DNA of 64,000 nt. It comes from an uncultured Tissierellia bacterium (GTDB taxonomy: Bacteria; Bacillota; Clostridia; Tissierellales; Peptoniphilaceae). The notes beneath the pieces were generated by a model that was not told the origin of the DNA, searched no databases, and was given only the letters and a program-made list of their open reading frames with translations. Positions 55,987 through 64,000 of this stretch are shown one piece after another (position 1 is the stretch's first letter; each line of letters opens with the position of its first letter). The stretch lies in assembly GCA_947253765.1 (NCBI GenBank), contig CAMYAK010000003.1, forward strand, positions 1 through 64,000, read 5' to 3'. A program made the translations under genes and the position numbers.

Positions 55987-58827
55987 CTAGACTTTATCCC
56001 TATCCAGTATCGGCTTCAAAAATTGTCCTGTATAGGAGCCCTTGACCTTGCAAACTTCTTCAGGCCTGCCCGTTGCAACTATATTTCCGCCCTTATCTCC
56101 ACCTTCCGGCCCAAGGTCGATTATATGGTCGGCACACTTTATGACATCCAGATTATGCTCAATGACGACTATTGTATTTCCCTGGTCCACAAGGCGATCG
56201 AAGACCTTTACCAACTTTTCTATATCATGGACATGGAGACCTGTTGTTGGCTCATCCAAGATATATATGGTTTTTCCTGTGGAGACCTTTCCAAGTTCTG
56301 CGGCCAGCTTAACTCTCTGTGCCTCTCCTCCTGATAACTCAGGCGAAGGTTGGCCGATCTTTAAGTATCCGAGACCGACATCAACCAGGGTTTCAAGTCT
56401 CCTACTTATTCCGGGATGATTTTTGAAAAAATCAAGTCCCTCTTCAATGGTCATATCGAGAACATCAGAGATGGTCTTATCTTTATATCGAACCTGGAGG
56501 GTCTCCCTGTTGTACCTCTTTCCTCCGCAAACCTCACATGGTACATAGACGTCCGGCAGAAAGTGCATCTCCACCTTGATAGTCCCGTCCCCCTTGCAAT
56601 TCTCACACCGGCCCCCCTTAACATTGAAAGAGAAACGGCCCTTATCGTAGCCCCTCATTTTAGCATCGTTGGTCGTGGCAAAGACATCCCTTATCAAGTC
56701 AAAGACCTTGGTGTAGGTTGCCGGGTTGGATCTTGGAGTCCTGCCTATGGGTGACTGGTCTATGAGTATGACCTTGTCCAAAAGTTCAGTCCCGCTTATC
56801 CCCTTATATTTTCCGGGTCTAAGGTGGGCCTTGTTCAGGCGGTTAGCCAGGGCTCTATATAAGATCCCGTTCACAAATGATGACTTGCCTGATCCCGAAA
56901 CTCCTGTTACACAGGTGAAAACACCTATGGGAACTTCAATATCTATTCCTTTCAGGTTGTTTTCCTTACAAGCCTTAACCAGGAGCTTGCCCTTGGCCTT
57001 CCTTCTTTTTTTCGGCACGGGAATAAAGCGGCGATGGGCAAGGTAATCTCCTGTTATAGACTTCTTGTTTTCCATAACCTCTTCCGGACTTCCAATAGCT
57101 ACAACCTTGCCACCGTGGATTCCGGCTCCGGGTCCAAAGTCAACTAAAATATCGGCCGCTTTCATTGTATCTTCGTCATGCTCAACTATTATCAGGGTGT
57201 TCCCCATGTCGGTCAGGTTTCTTAATGCTGCAAGAAGCCTGTTGTTGTCCCTCTGATGCAGACCTATGGATGGCTCATCAAGAACATAGATTACCCCGAC
57301 AAGCCCGGCTCCTATCTGTGTGGCAAGCCTTATTCTCTGACTCTCTCCTCCGGATAGGGTTGCAGCATAACGGTCAAGTGTCAAGTAGTCCAGACCCACA
57401 TCTATTAAAAACTTAAGCCTTGCCCTAACCTCTTTTAAAATAGGCCTGGCTATCATATCTTCCGATTCTGAAAACTTGAGCTTGCCGGACCAATCATAGG
57501 CTTCTTTTATTGACATCCTGTTGAATTGGGCAATATTTTTATCTCCTATGTGGACAGAAAGGGCCTCCGGCTTAAGCCTGTCTCCATGACAGGTTTCGCA
57601 TATGTTTTCAGCCATAAATGGCCTGATCCTCTTCTGAGTTCCTTCTCCGCCGCTTTGAAACCTTCGGCTCAGGTTTGGTATTATTCCCTCCCAATAGTCA
57701 TGATAGGTTTTAAGACCTGAAAAATGCGAGTCAAATTCAAAGGTAAGCTTTTCCTTGCTTCCGTGGAGGAGTTGGTCAATCATCTCATCCGGTGCCTCAC
57801 CTATTGGCCTGTCTGTTGGAAAGTTGAATTTCTCAGCCAAGGCATGGACCATCTGGTAGTAGTAGGTCCCCTTACCCGATGTTGCATATGGGGCTATTGC
57901 TCCCTCATCAATTGAAAGGTCGGGATTGGGTATGCAGAGCTGGTCATCAACCCTGGCATGAAATCCCAGGCCGCCGCAATCCGGACAGGCCCCCATGGGC
58001 GAGTTGAATGATAAAAGTCTGGGTTCTATCTCCTCAAGGCTCATGTGGCCGTTGGGGCAGGCAAGCTTTGAAGAATAAGCGTGGGTCTCCCGAACTTTCC
58101 CGTCACGGTCGACTATATATATAAAGACACTGCCGTCAGCCTCTTCAAGGGCTGTTTCTAAGGACCCGCTCAGCCTTGAACCTATGCCATCTCTGACAAT
58201 AAGCCTGTCAACAACGACAAAAATATCGTGTTTTTTATTCTTGTCCAATTCTATTTCTTGGGACAGGTCCAGAGTTTCACCGTCAACCATGGCCCTGGAA
58301 TAGCCCTGCCTCTGCAGGTTGACCAAGGCCTTCTTGTGTGTCCCCTTCTTTCCCCTTATCATGGGGGATAGGACCAGGATCCTGCTTCCTTCCGGAAATT
58401 TTAAAACCTCGTCTGTAATCTGATCTATGGACATTGACCTTATGGGTTCCCCGCAAACGGGGCAAAAAGCATGTCCCGCCTTTGCGTATAACAGCCTTAG
58501 ATAGTCGTTGATCTCAGTCACTGTTGAAACCGTGGACCTGGGGTTCCTGTTTGTGGTCTTCTGGTCTATTGAAATCGACGGTGACAGACCCTCAACCATG
58601 TCCACATCCGGCTTGTCCATCTGGCCCAGGAACATCCTTGCATAGGAAGAAAGGGACTCGACATAGCGTCTCTGCCCCTCCGCATATATGGTGTCATAGG
58701 CCATTGAAGACTTGCCCGATCCCGATAAGCCCGTCATCACTATCATTTTATTTCTGGGCAGGGTCAAATCAACATCCTTAAGATTATTGACCCTCGCCCC
58801 TTTTATTACAATGTTCTCAAGACTCAT
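55987..58827 (-). CDS. uvrA: Excinuclease ABC subunit A
   Basis: DNA-damage sensor ATPase of nucleotide excision repair, about 946 residues. Two ABC modules: GLSGSGKSSMAYDT near 34 and GVSGSGKSSFVNGIL near 640; zinc fingers CPVCGEPI and CENCKGDG with CEVCGG; signatures LSGGESQRIRLA and LSGGEAQRVKLA. Start 58827 (MSLENIVIKGARVNN) gives the canonical N-terminus; earlier TTG/ATG codons up to 58866 lack support. Follows uvrB by about 45 bp. Confidence 0.97.
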   Translation of the reverse strand: MSLENIVIKGARVNNLKDVDLTLPRNKMIVMTGLSGSGKSSMAYDTIYAEGQRRYVESLSSYARMFLGQMDKPDVDMVEGLSPSISIDQKTTNRNPRSTVSTVTEINDYLRLLYAKAGHAFCPVCGEPIRSMSIDQITDEVLKFPEGSRILVLSPMIRGKKGTHKKALVNLQRQGYSRAMVDGETLDLSQEIELDKNKKHDIFVVVDRLIVRDGIGSRLSGSLETALEEADGSVFIYIVDRDGKVRETHAYSSKLACPNGHMSLEEIEPRLLSFNSPMGACPDCGGLGFHARVDDQLCIPNPDLSIDEGAIAPYATSGKGTYYYQMVHALAEKFNFPTDRPIGEAPDEMIDQLLHGSKEKLTFEFDSHFSGLKTYHDYWEGIIPNLSRRFQSGGEGTQKRIRPFMAENICETCHGDRLKPEALSVHIGDKNIAQFNRMSIKEAYDWSGKLKFSESEDMIARPILKEVRARLKFLIDVGLDYLTLDRYAATLSGGESQRIRLATQIGAGLVGVIYVLDEPSIGLHQRDNNRLLAALRNLTDMGNTLIIVEHDEDTMKAADILVDFGPGAGIHGGKVVAIGSPEEVMENKKSITGDYLAHRRFIPVPKKRRKAKGKLLVKACKENNLKGIDIEVPIGVFTCVTGVSGSGKSSFVNGILYRALANRLNKAHLRPGKYKGISGTELLDKVILIDQSPIGRTPRSNPATYTKVFDLIRDVFATTNDAKMRGYDKGRFSFNVKGGRCENCKGDGTIKVEMHFLPDVYVPCEVCGGKRYNRETLQVRYKDKTISDVLDMTIEEGLDFFKNHPGISRRLETLVDVGLGYLKIGQPSPELSGGEAQRVKLAAELGKVSTGKTIYILDEPTTGLHVHDIEKLVKVFDRLVDQGNTIVVIEHNLDVIKCADHIIDLGPEGGDKGGNIVATGRPEEVCKVKGSYTGQFLKPILDRDKV

Positions 58828-58872
58828 TATTCCAGGTCCTCTCATCCATATCTGTTTAAATCGCAATACTTG

Positions 58873-60873
58873 TCAGTCTATTTTATAATCTCTCTTCATA
58901 TCCCTGATACTGTCTCTTATTGTAGCGGCCCTCTCGAAGTCCAACTCCTCCGCCGCCTTTCTCATCTCTATCTCCATATTGAGGATCAACTCCTCTATAT
59001 CCTTCCTGCTGAAGGTTTCTTTTTCCTGCAGGCCCTTCAATCCCTCAGTTTTATATTTTTCAAGGTCTTCGGCAGCAACAGCTGTGGTCAGAAGGTCGTG
59101 GACCCCCTTTTCAATAGACCTGGGCTTAATATTATGTTTATCATTGAAGGCCTTCTGGATTTTCCTACGCCTGTCGGTCTCTTTTATAGCCATTTCCATT
59201 GACCCGGTTACCGTATCGCCATAGAGGATAACCCGACCATCGACATTTCGTGCCGCCCTCCCTATGGTCTGGACCAGGGATGTTTCCGACCTCAAAAATC
59301 CTTCTTTTTCTGCATCCAAAATAGCTATAAAGGAAACCTCGGGTATATCAAGTCCTTCACGTAGGAGGTTGATACCCACAAGAACATCGTATTTGCCTAA
59401 CCTCAAGTCTCTGACGATTTCCATCCTCTCCATTGTGCCTATGTCTGAATGCATATAGGTTACCTTGACTCCCGCTTCTTCAAGATAGTCGGTCAGGTCT
59501 TCCGCCATCTTTTTAGTCAGGGTTGTGACCAGTGTCCTGTTCCCGCTTTCCGTTACCTTGGCTATTTCATTCATAAGGTCATCAATCTGGTTCTTTGTAG
59601 GCCTTATTTCGACTATCGGATCAAGCAGACCTGTGGGCCTTATGACCTGCTCAACCATCTGTGTCGAGTGGTCTTTTTCATAGGGGCCGGGTGTAGCCGA
59701 CATGAAAATGGCTTGTGGTATAAGGCTATCAAATTCTTCAAATGTGAGAGGTCTGTTATCCAGGGCGGACGGCAGGCGAAATCCATAGTCTATCAGGTTC
59801 TGCTTCCTTGCCCGGTCTCCGTTAAACATGCCCCTAACCTGGGGAAGTGTTGCGTGGGACTCATCCACAAAAAGGAGAAAGTCCTTTGGGAAATAGTCTA
59901 TAAGCGTATAGGGCCTGGATCCCGGCTTCCTGCCTGAAGTGTGCCTGGAGTAGTTTTCTATTCCGGAACAGTAGCCTATCTCCCTCATCATCTCGAGGTC
60001 GTATAGGGTTCTCTGTTCCAGCCTTTGTGCCTCGACCAATTTGTTTTCTTTATATAAAACATCCAGTCTCTCTTTGAGTTCCTCTTCAATTGAGGATATG
60101 GCCTTTTCCATCTTGGCCTTTGTAGTGGCAAAGTGGGAGGCCGGGTAAATCATTACGTAATTTCTTCCCTGAATTATTTCACCAGTCAGGTGGTCAAATT
60201 CTATAATTCTGTCAATTTCATCTCCGAAAAACTCGACTCTTATGGCATTTTCCTCTGATGAAGCGGGCAAAATATCTACAGTATCCCCCTTAACCCTAAA
60301 AGTCCCCCTCTGGAAATTCATGTCATTCCTCATGTACTGGATTTCAACAAGCCTTGTCAGGACGCTGTCCCTGTCAATGACTTGCCCGGTTCTGAGAGAA
60401 AGGGTCAGACTCAGGTAGTCCTCAGGGTCTCCCAAGCCATATATGCATGAAACTGAGGCAACTACTATGACATCCCTTCTCTCAAATAGCTGGGTTGTTG
60501 CCGAGTGCCTGAGTTTATCTATTTCGTCGTTTATAGAAGCATCCTTGGCTATGTAGGTATCAGTTGCCGCAACATAGGCTTCAGGCTGGTAATAGTCGTA
60601 ATAGGAAACAAAAAATTCAACGGCATTTTCCGGAAAGAATTCTTTCAGCTCGGCCGCCAATTGGGAAGCCAGGGTTTTATTGTGGGCAATTACCAGGGTG
60701 GGCCTTTTAGCCCTTTCTATAATATTGGCCATAGTAAAAGTCTTGCCGGACCCGGTAACTCCCTGTAAAGTTTGATACCGGTCTCCCCTTTCCAAGCCCT
60801 TAACCAAAGAATCAATGGCCTCAGGCTGGTCCCCTGTCGGTTTGAATTTGGAGTGAATCTTAAATTCTTTCAA
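58873..60873 (-). CDS. uvrB: Excinuclease ABC subunit B
   Basis: Helicase-like damage verification subunit, 666 residues. Walker A GVTGSGKT near 40, beta-hairpin region YYDYYQPEAYV, DESH box, helicase motif VI QTIGRAARN, and the C-terminal UVR domain binding UvrC (LEFERAA-type: EELDFERAATIRD). TTG start at 60873 with GAGGG upstream, 10 bp after the S41 protease gene. Confidence 0.98.
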   Translation of the reverse strand: MKEFKIHSKFKPTGDQPEAIDSLVKGLERGDRYQTLQGVTGSGKTFTMANIIERAKRPTLVIAHNKTLASQLAAELKEFFPENAVEFFVSYYDYYQPEAYVAATDTYIAKDASINDEIDKLRHSATTQLFERRDVIVVASVSCIYGLGDPEDYLSLTLSLRTGQVIDRDSVLTRLVEIQYMRNDMNFQRGTFRVKGDTVDILPASSEENAIRVEFFGDEIDRIIEFDHLTGEIIQGRNYVMIYPASHFATTKAKMEKAISSIEEELKERLDVLYKENKLVEAQRLEQRTLYDLEMMREIGYCSGIENYSRHTSGRKPGSRPYTLIDYFPKDFLLFVDESHATLPQVRGMFNGDRARKQNLIDYGFRLPSALDNRPLTFEEFDSLIPQAIFMSATPGPYEKDHSTQMVEQVIRPTGLLDPIVEIRPTKNQIDDLMNEIAKVTESGNRTLVTTLTKKMAEDLTDYLEEAGVKVTYMHSDIGTMERMEIVRDLRLGKYDVLVGINLLREGLDIPEVSFIAILDAEKEGFLRSETSLVQTIGRAARNVDGRVILYGDTVTGSMEMAIKETDRRRKIQKAFNDKHNIKPRSIEKGVHDLLTTAVAAEDLEKYKTEGLKGLQEKETFSRKDIEELILNMEIEMRKAAEELDFERAATIRDSIRDMKRDYKID

Positions 60874-60883
60874 TGCTTCCCTC

Positions 60884-62101
60884 TTATTTCTTTATCTCGG
60901 CTTCCAATTCGGTTATGGCCTTTTTAAGCTGGTTATCCCCGGCCATGTTTTGAGGCCCGATGGCCTTGGTTCCCTTTGTAAGCTCAATTTTTATATCAGG
61001 TTCAATGCCTTTTTTGTGTATACTCTTTCCGCTCGGTGTTAGGTATTCAGCCATTGTCAGCTTAAATCCTCCGTCCTCTCCGTTAGGTCCCAATGGGTAA
61101 AGCCTCTGGACTATTCCCTTGCCAAAGGTTTTTTTACCGATAAACTTAGCCCTCTTGTTGTCTTTTAAGGCCCCGATCAGTATCTCCGAGGCTGAAGCGG
61201 ATCCTCCGTTCCCCAGCACTGTCATTGGCAAGTTATTGGCCTTGGCGTCCGATTCACTAACCTCTTTATTACCTTCTTTATCAACTGTCGTGACTATCTT
61301 ATATTTTCCGAGAAGTTGGTCGGCTATTTTTATACATGAGTCAAGGAGGCCACCGGGATTGTTCCTTAAATCCAGGACCAGGCCCCTGGCTCCTTCTTTT
61401 GTGAGCTTATCGAGTTCTTTAATGAAGTCCTCATCCGTATTCTCATCAAAGGATGTTATGGATATATATCCTATTTTATTGTCCAGCATCTTAGAGCTGA
61501 CGGAATCGACGCTTATCATATCCCTGATGAGTTTTATACTTTTGCTTTTGTTCTTGCCGTCTTCAAGGGTCCTTACGGTGAGCTCTACCTCGGTTTTCAC
61601 CTCGCCTCTCATGGCCGCTACAGCTTCAGAAAGATCGCTTCCCATATATGTTATGCCGTCTACTGCGATGATCTTATCACCTGTTTTTATTCCGGCCTTT
61701 GCCGCAGGAGTGCCATCAATCGGGGAAACAACCGTAATCAGGTCGTCTTCTCCGGCAGTTACCACAAGGCCTACTCCGGCAAATTTACCACTTGTGTCCT
61801 CCAGGAGCCTCTTAAACTCCTCAGGCGTGTAGTATTCCGAATATGGATCCTTTAATCCTGCAAACAGGCCCTTATATATGCCATATTCCAGGTCCTTATC
61901 CTTGTAATCAAAGATAAAATTCTTTTTTATGACACTTTCATAATTCCTTATATTTTCAACTATCCTATCCATATGGGCGTTTTCTTGGTCCTGTCCATTT
62001 ATGGTGCCTTGGCCGTTCATATTTAGGCCTATTAAGAATCCTCCCCCTGCAAAACTCAAAAGCAGTATAAGGAGGGCAAATGATTTTCCTAATTTCTTCA
62101 T
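60884..62101 (-). CDS. C-terminal processing peptidase (S41, CtpA-like)
   Basis: Exported serine protease of 405 residues. N-terminal membrane segment (about 6-27), PDZ domain (about 100-185, GVGLVVTAGEDDLITV and AGIKTGDKIIAVDG), then the S41 core with substrate loop LRNNPGG, catalytic Ser in GGSASASEIL and Lys in GKKTFGKG. It processes or degrades extracytoplasmic proteins. Start 62101 is chosen because AAGGAGAA lies before it. First gene of the ctp-uvrB-uvrA unit. Confidence 0.95.
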   Translation of the reverse strand: MKKLGKSFALLILLLSFAGGGFLIGLNMNGQGTINGQDQENAHMDRIVENIRNYESVIKKNFIFDYKDKDLEYGIYKGLFAGLKDPYSEYYTPEEFKRLLEDTSGKFAGVGLVVTAGEDDLITVVSPIDGTPAAKAGIKTGDKIIAVDGITYMGSDLSEAVAAMRGEVKTEVELTVRTLEDGKNKSKSIKLIRDMISVDSVSSKMLDNKIGYISITSFDENTDEDFIKELDKLTKEGARGLVLDLRNNPGGLLDSCIKIADQLLGKYKIVTTVDKEGNKEVSESDAKANNLPMTVLGNGGSASASEILIGALKDNKRAKFIGKKTFGKGIVQRLYPLGPNGEDGGFKLTMAEYLTPSGKSIHKKGIEPDIKIELTKGTKAIGPQNMAGDNQLKKAITELEAEIKK

Positions 62102-62202
62102 CCCGTTCTCCTTGTGTACAAATTTAAATCCAACAGCATACAAAAAAACGCTCTTGGAACTCTTTTATTATACCATGGAGAACAAGTTGATTTTTTTCAT
62201 GC

Positions 62203-62208
62203 TATAAT
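62203..62208 (+). promoter_or_regulatory. Extended -10 promoter of tdk
   Basis: TGCTATAAT with TATAAT at 62203-62208, 36 bp before the tdk start; no good -35 at the usual distance, as expected for an extended -10 promoter. Confidence 0.6.
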
Positions 62209-62243
62209 TTAATTTACATTCTCTGAGTAAAAAAGGAGGAAAA

Positions 62244-62843
62244 ATGGCTAAACTATACTTTCGCTACGGGCCTATGAATTCAGGAAAATCTACGCTCCTC
62301 ATGCAAGTTGCTCACAACTACGAGGAGAGGGGGATGGAAGTTATTGTTATGAAACCCTCAATTGATAAAACAGGCGACAATGAAATTGTTTCAAGGCTTG
62401 GAGTTAGGCGAAAGGTTGATCAGCTTATCCATCCTGAAGCCAATGTGTTTGACCTGGTTCATGAAGCTATGAAAAAAAAAAGACCCTCCTGCATACTTGT
62501 GGATGAGGCCCAGTTTCTGAGTCCGATTCAGGTTGACCAACTTTTTTTGCTTGTACTCACTGATGACATACCTGTTATCTGCTATGGGCTCAGGACAGAT
62601 TTTTTGGCCCGAGGCTTTGCCGGGTCTAAGCGCCTGCTTGAATTGGCTCACTCACTTGAGGAACTGAAAACCATATGCCGCTGTGGAAGGAAGGCCATAT
62701 TGAATATGAGAAAGATCAATGGCAAGCCTGTTTTCCATGGTGACCAAGTCGCTATTGACGGTGAAGATAGGGTTGAATACGAGTCGGTTTGCGGAAAGTG
62801 CTATATTGAAGAAATGAAAAAGTCCAAAACTAAGATTTTTTGA
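62244..62843 (+). CDS. tdk: Thymidine kinase (class II)
   Basis: Salvage enzyme phosphorylating thymidine, 199 residues. Walker A GPMNSGKS near 9, Walker B ILVDEAQFL near 88, YGLRTDFLARGFAGS lasso region and zinc Cys in ICRCGRKA and VCGKCYIEE. Length and motifs are normal. AGGAGGAAAA precedes the ATG; a strong terminator follows. Confidence 0.97.
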   Translation: MAKLYFRYGPMNSGKSTLLMQVAHNYEERGMEVIVMKPSIDKTGDNEIVSRLGVRRKVDQLIHPEANVFDLVHEAMKKKRPSCILVDEAQFLSPIQVDQLFLLVLTDDIPVICYGLRTDFLARGFAGSKRLLELAHSLEELKTICRCGRKAILNMRKINGKPVFHGDQVAIDGEDRVEYESVCGKCYIEEMKKSKTKIF

Positions 62844-62858
62844 TTTTAAAAGTTTATA

Positions 62859-62906
62859 GGGTCTGTATCAAACGATTACTCGCTCTGATACAGACCCCTT
62901 TTTTAA
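62859..62906 (+). terminator. Terminator of tdk
   Basis: Perfect 12-bp stem GGGTCTGTATCA/TGATACAGACCC (62859-62870 with 62886-62897), 15-nt loop, followed by CCTTTTTT. Confidence 0.9.
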
Positions 62907-62918
62907 GTACATTATTAG

Positions 62919-63746
62919 GAGCTCTTTGAAATTGATAATCCTGAAAAGGAAGAATGGTACTTTAGTATTGTTGATATTGTTGGGGTTCTTACTGAAAGCA
63001 AGAATCCAAGAAGATATTGGAGCGACTTAAAAAGAAAGATGAGGGATGAGGTCTTCGAGATGGCCCAACATGAGATGGAACGCCGAGAAAAAACGAAGAT
63101 TAACGGTTCTTCTAAGAACTTCTTTTCCGGACGGATCATCTGTGGGTGCTGCGGAGAACCTTATACCAGAAAGGTTTGGCACTCAACCACGAAATACCGC
63201 CGCTACATCTGGCAATGTGGCAAAAAGTATGAAGGTGAAGAACCCTGCTCCACTCCCCATTTTACCGAGTATGAAATAATTGATGCTTTTGAAAGAATGG
63301 CTAAAGAGCTTGTTGCAAGCAAAAAAGATATCATCACTCTCTGCAGAGAAACGCTAATCAAAGTTCTCAATACCTGTAAAGATAAAGAAAAATCCCGGCA
63401 ACTTGAGTTTGAGCTGGATCAAGATTATATGGAGCTAGGGCAAGAGCTCAGGGTCATCGGAAAGATAGAGCATGGTAAAAATGAATCCTATGACAATGCC
63501 CTCGCAGCCTACGAGACTAAAAATCAACTCCTGCAAGAGCTGAAAGCACGAATCGCTGACAAGGATAAACGCTGCTTTGATGCCGTGCAGTTTGCTGATA
63601 GGCTTGAAGACATCACGGACATCAAGTTCAGTGAAGAGCTGTGGTGCAGCCTGATTGATCACGTCAGCGTTCCCACAGGTGGTAAAAAATCACTCATTTT
63701 CCATCTGCGAAACGGTGGTGCGATAGATATCGTGTTGGATCAATAA
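62919..63746 (+). pseudogene. Mobile-element remnant: BRO-N piece fused to serine recombinase C-terminus
   Basis: One open frame follows a TAG at 62916. Its first about 40 codons (EKEEWYFSIVDIVGVLTESK, then NPRRYWSDLKRKM) match the N-terminal BRO/antirepressor domain of phage proteins. From about 63039 the frame continues as the C-terminal part of a large serine recombinase: VFEMAQHEMERR, the zinc ribbon CGCCGEPYTRK, WQCGKKY and PCSTPHFTE, then a coiled-coil region and a C-terminal domain. The catalytic resolvase domain is gone and the BRO piece has no start codon; an ATG at 63039 could give a 235-residue DNA-binding fragment. A leftover of an integrated element. Confidence 0.75.
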
Positions 63747-63773
63747 TAAAGCTTCATACCCCTCGCTTTTTTC

Positions 63774-63799
63774 TCCCCTAATGATCAGGGGATTTTTTT
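63774..63799 (+). terminator. Terminator after recombinase remnant
   Basis: CCCCT/AGGGG stem around TAATGATC (63774-63790), then GATTTTTTTC. It overlaps the stop codon of the convergent DUF3021-type gene. Confidence 0.7.
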
Positions 63800-64000
63800 C
63801 TATTTACAATCTTCGTAAATAGAAAATACATAACAGAAAAGATTACAACACCCGTCAATAAGAAGTACCCAAAAACCTTCAAGTAATCCAACGGATTGTT
63901 TAACTCAAACCACCCGCCAACGAGTAGACATGGTAATACAGTTATCAGCATGATTAGAAAATGAACGACTGTCTGCTTTCTTATCGACCACTTGTCATTT
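63778..64000 (-). CDS. DUF3021-type membrane protein, 3' end only
   Basis: The minus strand is open from the window edge to a TAG at 63780-63778, giving the last about 73 residues of a membrane protein. KWSIRKQTVVHFLIM, then LPCLLVGGWFEL, and a second hydrophobic helix (FLLTGVVIFSVMYFLF) match the end of DUF3021 proteins, which usually pair with a LytTR-type regulator gene just upstream; that gene would lie beyond the edge. The 5' part is outside the window. Confidence 0.65.
   Translation of the reverse strand, partial: NDKWSIRKQTVVHFLIMLITVLPCLLVGGWFELNNPLDYLKVFGYFLLTGVVIFSVMYFLFTKIVNRKKSPDH
63798..63824. repeat. Perfect 10-bp inverted repeat within the DUF3021-type gene end
   Basis: TTCTATTTAC/GTAAATAGAA (63798-63807, 63815-63824) with a 7-nt centre, in the last codons of the membrane protein gene. 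It may help end transcription or be chance. Confidence 0.5.

Noticed and set aside
61119..61832. 237-residue plus-strand ORF opposite the S41 protease
   Set aside because: It lacks a ribosome binding site and a recognisable domain; the minus strand carries an intact protease with all catalytic motifs.
1..64000. CRISPR arrays and complete insertion sequences
   Set aside because: No regularly spaced direct repeats and no intact transposase or terminal inverted repeats were seen by eye; small degenerate ones could be missed.

Overview
The window looks like a chromosomal segment of a low-GC Gram-positive anaerobe (Bacillota, Clostridia/Tissierellia, probably Peptoniphilaceae-like). The grounds are the S10-spc-alpha ribosomal gene order, Firmicute-type AGGAGG ribosome binding sites, several TTG and GTG starts, a Met T-box, a CIRCE element, class III fructose-bisphosphatase, pyruvate phosphate dikinase, type Z S14 and zinc-free S4. 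The genus cannot be fixed from the sequence alone. Most genes lie on the minus strand.

Layout. 1-2.5 kb: an AT-rich P1B-type metal ATPase and a small DUF6110-type protein. 2.5-7.8 kb: a gene graveyard. It holds the 3' stub of a barnase-type RNase next to an intact barstar; a nicotinamidase 5' piece joined to a prolyl-tRNA-editing (YbaK) 3' piece; a multiply broken RlmI-type rRNA methyltransferase joined tail to tail with a truncated membrane protein gene; an EFR1-type ferredoxin/flavodoxin pseudogene; and a D-2-hydroxyacid dehydrogenase 5' piece joined to an Old-Yellow-Enzyme-type 3' piece. Only barstar, a CsbD protein and a YoaK/DUF1275 membrane protein look intact there. 8-13 kb: guaA, the methionine importer metN-metI-metQ behind a T-box with an AUG specifier, and an MntR/DtxR regulator. 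13.2-25.5 kb: hsp20 (CIRCE), HU, a PrsA-like foldase, a cold shock protein, valS, ppdK, trpS, a broken CWB2 surface-protein gene and a large SH3b/NlpC-P60 cell wall hydrolase.

25.6-45.3 kb is one long minus-strand translation block: rpsJ-rplCDWB-rpsS-rplV-rpsC-rplP-rpmC-rpsQ-rplNXE-rpsN-rpsH-rplFR-rpsE-rpmD-rplO-secY-adk-KOW protein-infA-rpmJ-rpsMKD-rpoA-rplQ. Then come an L,D-transpeptidase with its own promoter, ecfA1-ecfA2-ecfT and truA. The block starts at a promoter near 45.28 kb followed by a roughly 275-nt structured leader. The map gene often found between adk and infA is absent; a small KOW-domain protein gene lies between them.

45.4-62.2 kb: two AT-rich secreted proteins of unknown function, a polar amino acid ABC system (binding protein-permease fusion plus ATPase) with a threonine-aldolase-like enzyme, divergent fbp, then tadA, a UMF1-type MFS transporter, a zinc-dependent phospholipase C-like protein, gpsA, uvrA, uvrB and a CtpA-type S41 protease. 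62.2-64 kb: thymidine kinase, a mobile-element remnant (BRO-N piece fused in frame to a serine recombinase C-terminus) and the 3' end of a DUF3021-type membrane protein running off the edge.

No tRNA, rRNA, CRISPR array or complete mobile element was seen. The most distinctive signals are the cluster of deletion-fused gene fragments at 2.5-7.8 kb, the unclassified rpsJ leader, and an 8-bp tandem duplication that puts the expected tadA start out of frame.
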